A DNA stretch of 64,000 nt from Amycolatopsis sp. cg9 (lineage in GTDB: Bacteria; Actinomycetota; Actinomycetes; Mycobacteriales; Pseudonocardiaceae): assembly GCF_041346945.1 (NCBI RefSeq), contig NZ_CP166850.1:6928501-6992500 (forward strand). The letters are read 5' to 3'. Below the pieces are notes generated by a model that made no database searches, had not been told where the DNA came from, and saw only the letters and a program-made list of their open reading frames with translations. Within the stretch, counting starts at the first letter, position 1. Each line of letters starts with the position of its first letter. Positions 17,732-25,660 of the stretch are shown here, piece after piece. A program made the translations under genes and the position numbers.

Positions 17732-18226
17732 TCAGAGGCTTGCTGCGTGCTCGTGGAGCCACCGGGAGAGGGCGAGCAAAGTGCGTTCCGCGCTCGACGC
17801 CATCTCGTCCCGGAGCGCGGCCACCTGGCGCGCGGTCGAGCCGAGCACCGGATCCAGGCGCAGCAGCTGCCACTCCTGGGTCACGATCGAGCCGGGACCG
17901 TCGGCCGCCACGAGCCAGCGCCAGCGCACGATGCCGTCGTCGAGACCGCCGACGACGAACGCGAACTCGGCGGGCGCGTCGGCGGTGAGGACCTGCGACC
18001 GGGTGTCCCATTCGCGTTCGCCGCGGCGGTTGTGGCCGCCGAACCACGCCCCCGGCACCGGCCCGCCGCCTTCGTCGTAGCGCACGCGGGACGCCGTCGG
18101 GCTCCACAGCTCGATCTTGCCGACGTCGCTGACCAGGTCGTAGACGACCGGCGGCGGTGCGGGCACCCACGCCCGCCGGGTGAACGCGAACGAGGCCGGG
18201 TCGGCGTCGAGCGGGTGAGTGGTCAT
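17732..18226 (-). CDS. SRPBCC (START-like) family protein
   Basis: 164 residues. The protein begins with a hydrophobic-ligand helix-grip pattern (VPAPPPVVYDLVSDVGKIELWSP) and continues with strands (WFGGHNRRGEREWDTRSQVL, FAFVVGGLDDGIVRWRWLV) and a long C-terminal helix, typical of polyketide cyclase/SRPBCC proteins. Ligand unknown. It is divergent from the MmyB-type regulator and converges on the carboxylesterase with 3 bp between stops. Confidence 0.82.
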   Translation of the reverse strand: MTTHPLDADPASFAFTRRAWVPAPPPVVYDLVSDVGKIELWSPTASRVRYDEGGGPVPGAWFGGHNRRGEREWDTRSQVLTADAPAEFAFVVGGLDDGIVRWRWLVAADGPGSIVTQEWQLLRLDPVLGSTARQVAALRDEMASSAERTLLALSRWLHEHAASL

Positions 18227-18375
18227 GGTGCGGGTCCTCCTGGACGGGGCTCGGAAAGCCGCCGGCGGCGGCCACGCCCAGGCTGTCCCGGGCGGCGTCA
18301 CGGCGGCCAGCCCGGCGGTTTCCTACCCCCGGCAGGGACAGGCTCGGGCCCGGGCGCCCCGGCATACTCGGTGTC

Positions 18376-19254
18376 ATGGTCGATCAGGGACTGCTGGCCG
18401 AATACCTGCAGGCGTGCCGGGCGCGGCTGCACCCGGACGACGTCGGCCTGCGCACCTACGGCGAGCGGCGCCGGGTGCCCGGCCTGCGCCGCGAAGAGGT
18501 GGCGAGTCTCGCCGGGGTGAGCGCGTCGTACTACGTCCGGCTCGAGCAGGGCCAGTCGGTGAACGCCTCGGACGAGGTGATCGACGGCATCGCCCGCGCG
18601 CTGCGGCTGGACGAGGACGAGCGCGAACACCTGCGCGTCCTGGCCCGCCCGCCCCGCCGCCGCGCCGCGAAGCGCCCGCCCGCCGAGCACGTCGACGCGG
18701 CGACCACCCAGCTGCTGGCCGGACTGGGCGACGTGCCGGCGATCCTGCTGGGCCGCCGCAGCGACGTGCTGGCCTGGAACCGGCTCGGCCACGCGTTCTT
18801 CGCCGGCCACCTCGACTTCACGGCACCCGGCCGCGCCGCCGACCGCCCGAACATGGCGCGCCTGGTCTTCCTCGACGCGCACACCCGCGACCTCTATCCA
18901 CAGTGGACCGACAAGGCCCGCGCGGTGGTCGGCAACCTGCGCCTGACCGCGGGCAGGCACCCCGACGACCGCCTCCTGAGCACCCTGATCGGCGAGCTCG
19001 TCACGGGCAGCGCCGGCTTCGCCGCGATGTGGGCCGACCACCGGGTCTTTGCGTGCGCCGCGACCGAGTACGCGATGCGCCACCCGCTGGTCGGCGACCT
19101 GACGGTGCACCAGCAGACCCTCGCGCTCGCGCACGCGGCCGAGCAGACGCTCGTCGTGGTCACGGCTGAGCCGGGCTCGTCCTCGCAAGCGGCGCTCACA
19201 CTGCTGAGTGCGGCCACGGCTGGGCGGGGATGTCAGGCGGGGTCGGTGTCGTAG
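18376..19254 (+). CDS. XRE/MmyB-type transcriptional regulator; C-terminus enters a duplicated segment
   Basis: 292 residues from ATG 18376. The N-terminal XRE HTH reads RRVPGLRREEVASLAGVSASYYVRLEQGQ, and the C-terminal MmyB-like ligand domain contains DVLAWNRLGHAFF and YPQWTDKARAVVGNLRL. Such regulators often control the adjacent divergent gene, here the SRPBCC protein. The last residues (CQAGSVS) are encoded by a copy of the 3' end of the neighbouring MarR gene, so the original C-terminus was probably replaced. Confidence 0.88.
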   Translation: MVDQGLLAEYLQACRARLHPDDVGLRTYGERRRVPGLRREEVASLAGVSASYYVRLEQGQSVNASDEVIDGIARALRLDEDEREHLRVLARPPRRRAAKRPPAEHVDAATTQLLAGLGDVPAILLGRRSDVLAWNRLGHAFFAGHLDFTAPGRAADRPNMARLVFLDAHTRDLYPQWTDKARAVVGNLRLTAGRHPDDRLLSTLIGELVTGSAGFAAMWADHRVFACAATEYAMRHPLVGDLTVHQQTLALAHAAEQTLVVVTAEPGSSSQAALTLLSAATAGRGCQAGSVS

Positions 19255-19324
19255 TCGGCCGCGCGGGTGCGGAGTTTGGCTGCGACGCGGCCATGTGCCT
19301 GGTGGTCGGTTTCGCGAGCGGTTC
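19233..19324. repeat. degenerate duplicate of the MarR gene 3' end (partner 19400-19491)
   Basis: The first 28 bases (beginning TCAGGCGGGGTCGGTG) are identical to those at 19400-19427, and the following 64 bases match at roughly four in five positions. The offset is 167 bp. The copy fuses to the 3' end of the MmyB-type gene. The two copies are in direct orientation. Confidence 0.8.
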
Positions 19325-19399
19325 GCGCGCGCCCGAGCGGGTGCTTGTGTGGTGACCGTTGAGCCCGGGTGACCGTCGTCGGTCGGGGGGCCCGGGGAG

Positions 19400-19909
19400 T
19401 CAGGCGGGGTCGGTGTCGTAGTCGGCCGGCCGGGTGCGGAGCTTGGCCGCGATGCGGGCGAGTGCCTGGCGATCGGTCTTGGTGAGCGGGTCGAGCACCA
19501 GTTCGCGGACCGAGCGGACGTGGACCGGGGCGGTGGTGACGACGATGTCGTGGCCCGCGTCGGTGAGCGTGGCCAGGGTGTAGCGGCCGTCGCCCGGGTC
19601 GGGGGAGCGGGTCACCCAGCCGCGGTTCTCCAGGCGTTTGACCACATTGGACAGCCGGGAGAGCGAGCCGTTCGTCAGGTAGGCGAGTTCGCTCATCCGG
19701 ATCCGGCGGTGCGGGGCCTCGGAGATCTGGCTGAGCGTCATGTACTCGAACAGCGTCAGGCCCGCGGTGTGCTGCAGCGGCGCCTCGAGCCGGCCGGGCA
19801 TCAGGAGTGCCAGGGAGATCAAGCCGGTCCAGGCTTCCTTCTCCGCTGCGTCGAGCCAGCGCGGCTCGTCCGCGGTGCCGCTGGGACCCGGGCTGGTGGT
19901 CGAGGCCAT
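19400..19909 (-). CDS. MarR-family transcriptional regulator
   Basis: 169 residues from ATG 19909. The winged HTH is evident: LTLFEYMTLSQISEAPHRRIRMSELA, NGSLSRLSNVVKRLENRGWVTR, and the wing SPDPGDGRYTLATLTDAG. Upstream, between it and the divergent RidA gene, lie two palindromes with TTGA/TCAA arms that are good MarR operators. Its 3' end has been copied 167 bp downstream. Probable role is repression of itself and of the RidA gene. Confidence 0.9.
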   Translation of the reverse strand: MASTTSPGPSGTADEPRWLDAAEKEAWTGLISLALLMPGRLEAPLQHTAGLTLFEYMTLSQISEAPHRRIRMSELAYLTNGSLSRLSNVVKRLENRGWVTRSPDPGDGRYTLATLTDAGHDIVVTTAPVHVRSVRELVLDPLTKTDRQALARIAAKLRTRPADYDTDPA

Positions 19910-19931
19910 CGGGTCACTGTACCGCCTCGCC

Positions 19932-19981
19932 TTGACTTCACTCTTGAAGTCAAGGCAGACTGAAATCACTTCAAGATTGAA
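19932..19981. promoter_or_regulatory. two MarR-type operators (TTGACTTCA-n4-TGAAGTCAA and TTCAAGATTGAA)
   Basis: The first site, 19932-19953, has perfect 9-bp arms around CTCT. The second, 19970-19981, is a 12-bp dyad with the same TTCAA/TTGAA core. Both lie in the 91-bp gap between divergent MarR and RidA starts, so one regulator can control both promoters. Confidence 0.75.
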
Positions 19982-20000
19982 CTCAAGGGAGTGAGTGGGA

Positions 20001-20411
20001 ATGCCGGTTTCGCTGATCAATCCGGACGGCCACGTGGCGGTCCCCGACTACCACCACGTCGCCGTCGCCACCGGCGGGACGCAGGTCCACGTCGCCGGGC
20101 AGGTCGCCTGGGACGAGAACGGCGCGCTGGTCGCGCCCGGCGACCTCGCGGGGCAGGTCGTGCAGGTGTACCGCAACGTCGCCCGGTCGCTGGCCGCGGC
20201 GGGCGCCACGTTCGACGACGTCGTGCGCGTCACCTGGTACGCGGCCGGCTGGCGGCGCGAGCGGTACGACGCCTTCCGGGCGGGCGTCGAGCAGGCGATG
20301 GCGGAACTCGGCATCACGGCGACCCCGCCCGCGGCGCTGATCGGCGTCGAGATCCTGTTCGACCCGGAGATCCTGGTCGAGGCCGAGGTCACGGCCGTCG
20401 TGGGCTCGTGA
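20001..20411 (+). CDS. RidA-family (YjgF/YER057c/UK114) protein
   Basis: 136 residues from ATG 20001 (GTG 19995 is an alternative). The RidA fold is recognisable in VAVATGGTQVHVAGQVAWDENG, GDLAGQVVQVYRNVARSLAAAGATFDDVVRVTWY, and GVEILFDPEILVEAEVTAVV. Classical RidA hydrolyses reactive enamine/imine intermediates using an Arg in the last third. Here the usual RxxV-type position is occupied by GVEILFDP, so it may belong to a non-deaminase subgroup. It is probably repressed by the adjacent MarR protein. Confidence 0.85.
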   Translation: MPVSLINPDGHVAVPDYHHVAVATGGTQVHVAGQVAWDENGALVAPGDLAGQVVQVYRNVARSLAAAGATFDDVVRVTWYAAGWRRERYDAFRAGVEQAMAELGITATPPAALIGVEILFDPEILVEAEVTAVVGS

Positions 20412-20417
20412 GGGGGG

Positions 20418-20828
20418 TCAGGCGCCCGGCGGCCGGCACGCCGGCGGCCGGGCGCCGTGCGGTGCGCCGGGGGCGTCGTGCGAGCAGGAATCGGCGGACG
20501 CGGTGGCGATGATCGTGTCCAGCTTCTCCCGCGCGCCGGCCAGTTCTCGGGCCAGGCGGTCGATCCGGTCGCGTTCGGTGACCAGCAGCTCGATCGCCTC
20601 CGGGCTCGCCCGGCCGGCGCGGACGGCCGGCATGATCGCCTGGATCGTCGTGCTCGACAGGCCCGCCGCGTAGAACTGCTGGATCAGCCAGACCTGACCG
20701 ACGCCGGCGTCCGGGTAGGAGCGGTGCCCGCCGGCGGTGCGCCCGGGCACGAGCATCCCTTTTTCCTCGTAGTAGCGCAGCGCGCGCACGCTGACGCCCG
20801 TCTTCTCGGCCAGCTCCCCGATGCGCAC
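20418..20828 (-). CDS. MerR-family transcriptional regulator
   Basis: 136 residues from GTG 20828, ten bases after GGAGGACCGC. The N-terminal HTH reads VRIGELAEKTGVSVRALRYYEEKGMLVPGRTAGGHRSY, followed by the dimerisation helix (TERDRIDRLARELAGAREKLDTI). The C-terminus is short with a single Cys, so there is no clear metal site. It is divergent from the ene-reductase gene with a palindromic operator between them, the usual arrangement for MerR activators of flavin oxidoreductases. Confidence 0.9.
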   Translation of the reverse strand: MRIGELAEKTGVSVRALRYYEEKGMLVPGRTAGGHRSYPDAGVGQVWLIQQFYAAGLSSTTIQAIMPAVRAGRASPEAIELLVTERDRIDRLARELAGAREKLDTIIATASADSCSHDAPGAPHGARPPACRPPGA

Positions 20829-20864
20829 GCGGTCCTCCCGGCGTGATCTGTCCCACAAGACGTT

Positions 20865-20888
20865 GAATCTCACGTCCACGTCAGATTC
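20865..20888. promoter_or_regulatory. MerR-type operator (GAATCT-n12-AGATTC)
   Basis: A 24-bp dyad with arms GAATCT/AGATTC and inner ACGT repeats lies between the divergent MerR and ene-reductase genes. It overlaps a TTGAAT and a TAGCCT hexamer spaced about 20 bp apart on the plus strand, the lengthened spacer typical of MerR-controlled promoters. Confidence 0.65.
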
Positions 20889-20926
20889 TAGCCTGGTCGT
20901 CAAGCCGATCGAGGAGGATCCGAACG

Positions 20927-22033
20927 ATGGAAAACCGTGCCGCGCGAACACTTTCCCGGCCGATCACGCTGGGCGGGGTCACCCTGCCCAACCGCGTCGC
21001 GATGGCGCCGATGACCCGCGGGCACGCCCCCGGCGGGGTGCCGGGGCCCGACCTGGCCGCCTACTACGCCCGGCGGGCCGCCGGCGGGACCGGGCTGGTG
21101 ATCACCGAGGGCAGCTACGTCGACCACCCCTCCGCCGGGCAGCACGACCTGGTCGCGCGCCTGTACGGTGCCGAAGCGCTCGCCGGGTGGGCCCGCGTCA
21201 CCGCCGCCGTGCACGAGGCAGGCGGGCGGATCTTCGCGCAGCTGCAGCACGTCGGGATGGCCCGGCGGGCCGGGGACCCGCCGCACCCCGGTGCCCCCGC
21301 CCTCGGCCCGTCCGGCCGCCCGCTCGAAGGCACCGTCCCGGGGCGGACCATGACGCGGGCCGACATCGACGACGTGGTCCGCGCGTTCGGCGAAGCGGGC
21401 CGGGCCGCCGAGCGGGCGGGGTTCGACGGCGTCGAACTGCACGGCGCCCACGGCTACCTGATCGACCAGTTCCTCTGGGCGGGCACCAACCACCGCACCG
21501 ACGGCTACGGCGGCAGCGTGCGGGCCAGGACCCGGTTCGCCGCCGAAGCCGTCGCGGCCGTCCGGGCGCGGGTGACGCCCGGGTTCCCGGTCGTCGTCCG
21601 GCTGTCGCAGTGGAAGACGTCCGACTACGACGCCCGCATCGCCGGCACCCCCGAGGACTTCGGGATCGTCCTGGGCGCGCTCGCCGACGCCGGCGCGGAC
21701 GCCTTCCACATCTCCACCCGCCGCTTCTGGCTGCCCGCGTTCGACGGCGCCGAGCTCACGCTGGCGGGCTGGGCGAAGAAGCTGAGCGGCAAGCCGGTCA
21801 TCGCGGTGGGATCGGTCGGGCTGGACACCGAGTTCACCGCCGGCCTGACCGGCGGGGGCGCCGGCCGCACCGGGATCGGCGGGCTCCTGGACCGGCTGGA
21901 GGCCGACGAGTTCGACGTCGTCGCCGTCGGCCGGTCCCTGCTCGCCGACCCGGCGTGGACGGCGAAGATCCTCGGCGGCCGTGACGACGAGGTGGTGCCC
22001 TTCACCCCGGAAGCACTGGGCGTCCTGCACTGA
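20927..22033 (+). CDS. old yellow enzyme-family NADH:flavin oxidoreductase (ene-reductase)
   Basis: 368 residues from ATG 20927 with GAGGAGG upstream. The FMN-binding TIM barrel is complete: GGVTLPNRVAMAPMTRG, FAQLQHVGMAR, the catalytic pair in VELHGAHGYLIDQFL, NHRTDGYGGS, and C-terminal FDVVAVGRSLLADPAW. It is expected to reduce activated C=C bonds such as enones or quinone-like electrophiles with NAD(P)H. Control by the divergent MerR regulator is likely. A strong terminator hairpin follows. Confidence 0.92.
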   Translation: MENRAARTLSRPITLGGVTLPNRVAMAPMTRGHAPGGVPGPDLAAYYARRAAGGTGLVITEGSYVDHPSAGQHDLVARLYGAEALAGWARVTAAVHEAGGRIFAQLQHVGMARRAGDPPHPGAPALGPSGRPLEGTVPGRTMTRADIDDVVRAFGEAGRAAERAGFDGVELHGAHGYLIDQFLWAGTNHRTDGYGGSVRARTRFAAEAVAAVRARVTPGFPVVVRLSQWKTSDYDARIAGTPEDFGIVLGALADAGADAFHISTRRFWLPAFDGAELTLAGWAKKLSGKPVIAVGSVGLDTEFTAGLTGGGAGRTGIGGLLDRLEADEFDVVAVGRSLLADPAWTAKILGGRDDEVVPFTPEALGVLH

Positions 22034-22088
22034 GCGCGGCGATCGGCGGTACGGGTTCCCCTGGCCGACGGACGTGCGCAGACCGGCG

Positions 22089-22128
22089 CTGCGGAGCCGC
22101 GGATGTTCTCCTGCCCGCGGCTCCGCAG
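22089..22128. terminator. bidirectional terminator-like hairpin with 14-bp perfect stem
   Basis: CTGCGGAGCCGCGG and its exact complement are separated by a 12-base loop. The hairpin sits between the convergent ends of the ene-reductase (22033) and the phosphatase (22136). Confidence 0.75.
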
Positions 22129-22135
22129 TCACGGC

Positions 22136-23752
22136 TCAGGCGTCGCCGGGGTCGGCGCCCACCCCCGAAGCGGCCGGCCGCGGCGAGCCGCCGAACCCGG
22201 TGTGCAGGCCCGCCGTGCGGCGCAGGGTGAAGCGGTCGATCTCGGCGCCGTCGTTGCGCAGGGTTCGCACGGTCAGCGTCGTCTTGCGGCCGGACCACGC
22301 CGGCTCGACGTCGATGGCCAGGAACGAGTAGCCGGTGTAGCGCACGCGCGACCAGCCGACCGTTTCGGTTTCCTTCCCGCCGCCCCGAACCCAGTGGTAG
22401 GACGTGAACTCGCCGTCGAAGGTGTCGGGCACCGGGAAGCTGTACACGCTCCGGCCGCCCCCGCCGCAGGTCGCGTAGACCGTGCCGTCGCGGTCCGGGT
22501 CGACGGTGTCGCCGATGGCCACCTTCCGCGTGATCCGGCCGCCGCGCAGGGCGTCGGTGCGCTCGTAGATGTGGTTGTGCCCGTTGACGACCAGGTCGAC
22601 GTGGTACTGGTCGAACAGCGGCACCCACTCCTCCCGCACGCCGCCTTCGGACGCGTGCTGGTTGGTCGTCGAGTAGGCGCAGTGGTGGAAGAACACGACG
22701 ATGAAATCGACGTCCGGCTGCATGCGCAGGTAGCGCAGGCGGCGCTTGAGCCACGCGGTCTGCGAACCGCGCGAGTAGCCGAGGTTGGCCGGGATCTCGT
22801 AGGAGACGTCGTTGGCGTCCAGGGAGATCACACCGACGTTGCCGTAGATGAACGAGTACACGCTCGGGCAGTCCGCCGGGCCGCTGCCGGGGAAGTCCCA
22901 GCGCCGGGTCTGGCCGCCGTAGCCGTCCGGCGAATACAGCGCCTCCATGTCGTGGTTGCCGGTGGTGACCATCCACGGCACCGAGGCCGCGACGCCCTCG
23001 ATCTGGGTGTAGTAGGCGTCCCAGACCTTCGGGTCGAAGAGGTCGTGACCGCCGTCGGCGACCGGGCCGGGCGGCAGGCCGGCCCCGCTGGGGTCGGCGT
23101 AGGCGATGTCGCCGGCCAGCAGGTGGAAGCGCGGCTGCTGCCTCGCGACGGCGCCGTCCTGGGCCAGCGCGGTGGTGGAGACGCCCTGGTCGCCGAAGGC
23201 GGTGAAGGTGAACTTGCCGGCCGGGAAGCCGCGCGCGGGGGCGGTGGTGAACGTCGAGATCGCGGCGGCGCCGCCGTCGCCCTTCGCCGGGTCGAACCCG
23301 TCGTGCCCGACGGCGTAGGTGTAGGTGCGGCCCGGAGCCAGCCCGCTCGCCTCGGCGTGCAGGTAGTACTGGTCGTAGGGCGCGATGACCCCGGCGACCT
23401 CCGAGTGCAGGGCACGGGTTTCGGCGGGGATCCGGTGCCCCCACTGGATCCCGCGCCGGTCGTGGTGCTCGGCCACGCGCAGGAACGGGTTCTTGACGCG
23501 GGTGGGCACCTGCCAGGCGACCCGGATTTCGGTGCGGGGGTTGCGCCCGAAGGCGAGGTGCCGCCCGGCCGGGGCGACCCGCGCGCCGTCGGCGTAGGCG
23601 GTACCGGGCAGCAGCAGCGGCCCGGCGGCGAGCAGGGCACCGGTGGCGGCCGCACCCTTGAACAGGGACCGGCGGGAGAGGTATTCGTGCTGCTCGGCCA
23701 TGGTGAGGCGGGCAGCCAGTGCGTCGGGGACACCGACTCTCGGGATTTCCAT
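22136..23752 (-). CDS. Tat-exported purple acid phosphatase-like metallophosphoesterase
   Basis: 538 residues from ATG 23752 (a later ATG at 23701 is possible). A twin-arginine signal, SRRSLFKGAAATGALLAAGP, precedes a fibronectin-like N-terminal domain (TEIRVAWQVPTRV) and the metallophosphoesterase domain with FTAFGDQG, LLAGDIAYAD, TTGNHDME, FFHHCAYS and NGHNHIYER, all metal ligands present. It should act outside the membrane on phosphate esters, dimetal-dependent. No neighbour indicates phosphate-starvation control. Confidence 0.9.
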   Translation of the reverse strand: MEIPRVGVPDALAARLTMAEQHEYLSRRSLFKGAAATGALLAAGPLLLPGTAYADGARVAPAGRHLAFGRNPRTEIRVAWQVPTRVKNPFLRVAEHHDRRGIQWGHRIPAETRALHSEVAGVIAPYDQYYLHAEASGLAPGRTYTYAVGHDGFDPAKGDGGAAAISTFTTAPARGFPAGKFTFTAFGDQGVSTTALAQDGAVARQQPRFHLLAGDIAYADPSGAGLPPGPVADGGHDLFDPKVWDAYYTQIEGVAASVPWMVTTGNHDMEALYSPDGYGGQTRRWDFPGSGPADCPSVYSFIYGNVGVISLDANDVSYEIPANLGYSRGSQTAWLKRRLRYLRMQPDVDFIVVFFHHCAYSTTNQHASEGGVREEWVPLFDQYHVDLVVNGHNHIYERTDALRGGRITRKVAIGDTVDPDRDGTVYATCGGGGRSVYSFPVPDTFDGEFTSYHWVRGGGKETETVGWSRVRYTGYSFLAIDVEPAWSGRKTTLTVRTLRNDGAEIDRFTLRRTAGLHTGFGGSPRPAASGVGADPGDA

Positions 23753-23871
23753 GCGCGGATGCTCGCCGACGGATCTGCCCGGTTCACGACACCGAGGCGA
23801 ACAGCGGCCGTCCAGTGTCCCCGGAGCGGTTCAAGGGATGCTCAAGCGGCCTTTACCCGGCGCCGGGGAAA

Positions 23872-23898
23872 GCCGCCCCGCCCGGCGGGCGAGGCGGC
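23872..23898 (-). terminator. terminator-like hairpin downstream of the PEP mutase-like gene
   Basis: A GC-rich 12-bp stem with one mismatch (GCCGCCCCGCCC / GGGCGAGGCGGC) and a 3-base loop lies just beyond the stop of the minus-strand gene ending at 23907. Confidence 0.55.
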
Positions 23899-23906
23899 CC
23901 CCCCGG

Positions 23907-24677
23907 TCAGTTGAGCTTGCGGGTGTCGGCGGGCAGCCCGCCGCCGGCGTAGACGTCTTCGGCCAGTTTCGCCAGCGCGGTCAGCGCGACGTTCTGGCTC
24001 CACGGCCCGTAGGACACGCGGGACACGCCGAGCTCCTGCGCGCGGGCCAGGGGGATCGAGCCGGGGATGCCGATGAGGTTGACCTTGCGCTCGCCGAGTT
24101 CGCCGACGAGCCGGGCCACCTGGTCCTCGTCCAGCTTGCCGGGCACGAAGAAGTTGGACGCGCCCGCCTCGAGGTAGGCGCGGCCGCGGGTGATCGCCTC
24201 GGTCAGGGCGGTCTCCGGGTCGGTCTTGAGGAACGCGTCGGTGCGGGCGTTGAGCACGAAGTCGACGCCGGCCGACTCCGCGGCCGCGACGGCGGCTTCG
24301 ACGGCCTTCACGGCTTCGGCGAGCGGCTTCATCCGGTCTTCGAGGTTGGCGCCGACCGCGCCCACCTCGATGGCCTTGGCCACGGTGCCGCCCGGGTCCC
24401 CGTAGCCTGCTTCGAGGTCGGCCGTGACGGGCAGGTCGCCGGCGGTCCGCACGATCAGGGCGACCTCGGCGATCATTTCGTCCCGCGGGATCTTCTCGCC
24501 GTCCGGGTAGCCGCGCGAGGCGGCGATGCCGTGGCTGGGGGTCGCGAGGGCCCGGGTGCCGGGCGTTTCGGCGACGACCTTCGCGGTGATCGCGTCCCAG
24601 ACGTTGACGACGAGCAGCAGTTCGGGCGCGGCGTGCAGCTCTTGCAGGAGGGTGGCCTTCTCGGCGGTCGAGGTCAT
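23907..24677 (-). CDS. isocitrate lyase/PEP mutase-superfamily protein
   Basis: 256 residues from ATG 24677 (an in-frame TTG lies three codons upstream). Superfamily features are VVNVWDAITAKVV, ATPSHGIAASRGYPDGEKI, VTADLEAGYGDP with the metal-binding acids, ANLEDRM, and FVLNARTDAFL. The KKCGH catalytic loop of isocitrate and methylisocitrate lyases is absent, so it belongs to the oxaloacetate decarboxylase/PEP mutase-like branch. The exact reaction is uncertain. It is divergent from the broken ECF41 sigma gene. Confidence 0.85.
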   Translation of the reverse strand: MTSTAEKATLLQELHAAPELLLVVNVWDAITAKVVAETPGTRALATPSHGIAASRGYPDGEKIPRDEMIAEVALIVRTAGDLPVTADLEAGYGDPGGTVAKAIEVGAVGANLEDRMKPLAEAVKAVEAAVAAAESAGVDFVLNARTDAFLKTDPETALTEAITRGRAYLEAGASNFFVPGKLDEDQVARLVGELGERKVNLIGIPGSIPLARAQELGVSRVSYGPWSQNVALTALAKLAEDVYAGGGLPADTRKLN

Positions 24678-24733
24678 GCCGTCCAATGTAGGCGCGGCAC
24701 CGCTTCCGCGCCGGAGCGGCGCACGGTGGTGGG

Positions 24734-25660
24734 ATGGGCGCCATGCCGGTCGGTGCGCACGAGGTCGAGGTGTTCGAAGCGGCCCGGCCGCGGCTGGAAG
24801 CCATCGCGTACCGCCTCCTGGGGTCGGCGGCCGATGCCGAAGACGCGGTGCAGGACACGTTCCTGCGCTGGCAGGCCGCGGGCCGCGAGCTCATCGGGAC
24901 GCCCGGGGCGTGGCTGACGAAGGTGCTCACCAACATCTGCCTGAACCGGCTCACGTCGGCGCGCGCCCGGCGGGAAACCAGTGGCTCCCCGAGCCGGTCT
25001 CCGCCACGGACCGGATGCTCGGCCCGGCCGAGACCGCCGAACAGCGCGAGTCGGTCTCGATCGCGGTGCTCACGCTGATGGAGCGGCTCGCGGCCAAGGA
25101 ACGCGCCGTGTACGTGCTGCGCGAGTCGTTCGGCTACGCCCACGGCGAGATCGCCGAGGTGCTCGACCTCACCGAGGCGAACTGCCAGCAGCTCTACCGG
25201 CGTGCCAAGCAGCACCTGGCCACCGACCGGCCCCGGCCGGCGGTCGACGCGGCCGCGGCCCGGAAGGTCGTCGAGGAGTTCCTCGCGGCGGCGCTCAGCG
25301 GCAAGACCGACTCGCTGGTGCGGCTGCTGACCGACGCGATCGCCATCGGCGATGGTGGCGCCGTCGTGTTCTCGGTGCCCCAGCCGATCACCGGTGCGCT
25401 GCGGGTGGCGCGGTTCCTGCGCACGCTGTTCACGCCCAGCGAGGCCAAGTGGGCGATGATCGGCGGCCGCCCCGACCTGTTCGCCGCGGTCGCCAACGGC
25501 GTGCCCGCGCTGGTGATGGTGGTCGGCGACCGGGTCGCCGGGGTGTTCGCGCTGGACGTGACCGCCGACGGCATCGCGGCCGTGCACGCCCAGGCGAACC
25601 CCGCCGAGCTCGCCCGCGCGACGGGCCGGTGGGCCGGGTCCGCGGCGGGGGAGCCGCTCA
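24734..25660 (+). pseudogene. ECF41-type sigma factor, broken by a short deletion and missing its stop
   Basis: Region 2 reads from ATG 24734 (LEAIAYRLLGSAADAEDAVQDTFLRWQ, then TPGAWLTKVLTNICLNRLTSARARRE). At about 24977 the frame breaks; the family sequence resumes one frame over with QWLPEPVSATDRMLGP, region 4 (YAHGEIAEVLDLTEANCQQLYRRAKQHL) and the SnoaL-like C-terminal domain with ECF41-type DGG and NPAEL motifs. Comparison with the usual RRETYVGQWLPEPV suggests about 10 bases were lost. The natural stop is also gone: the frame runs into the following FAD gene remnant. Confidence 0.8.
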
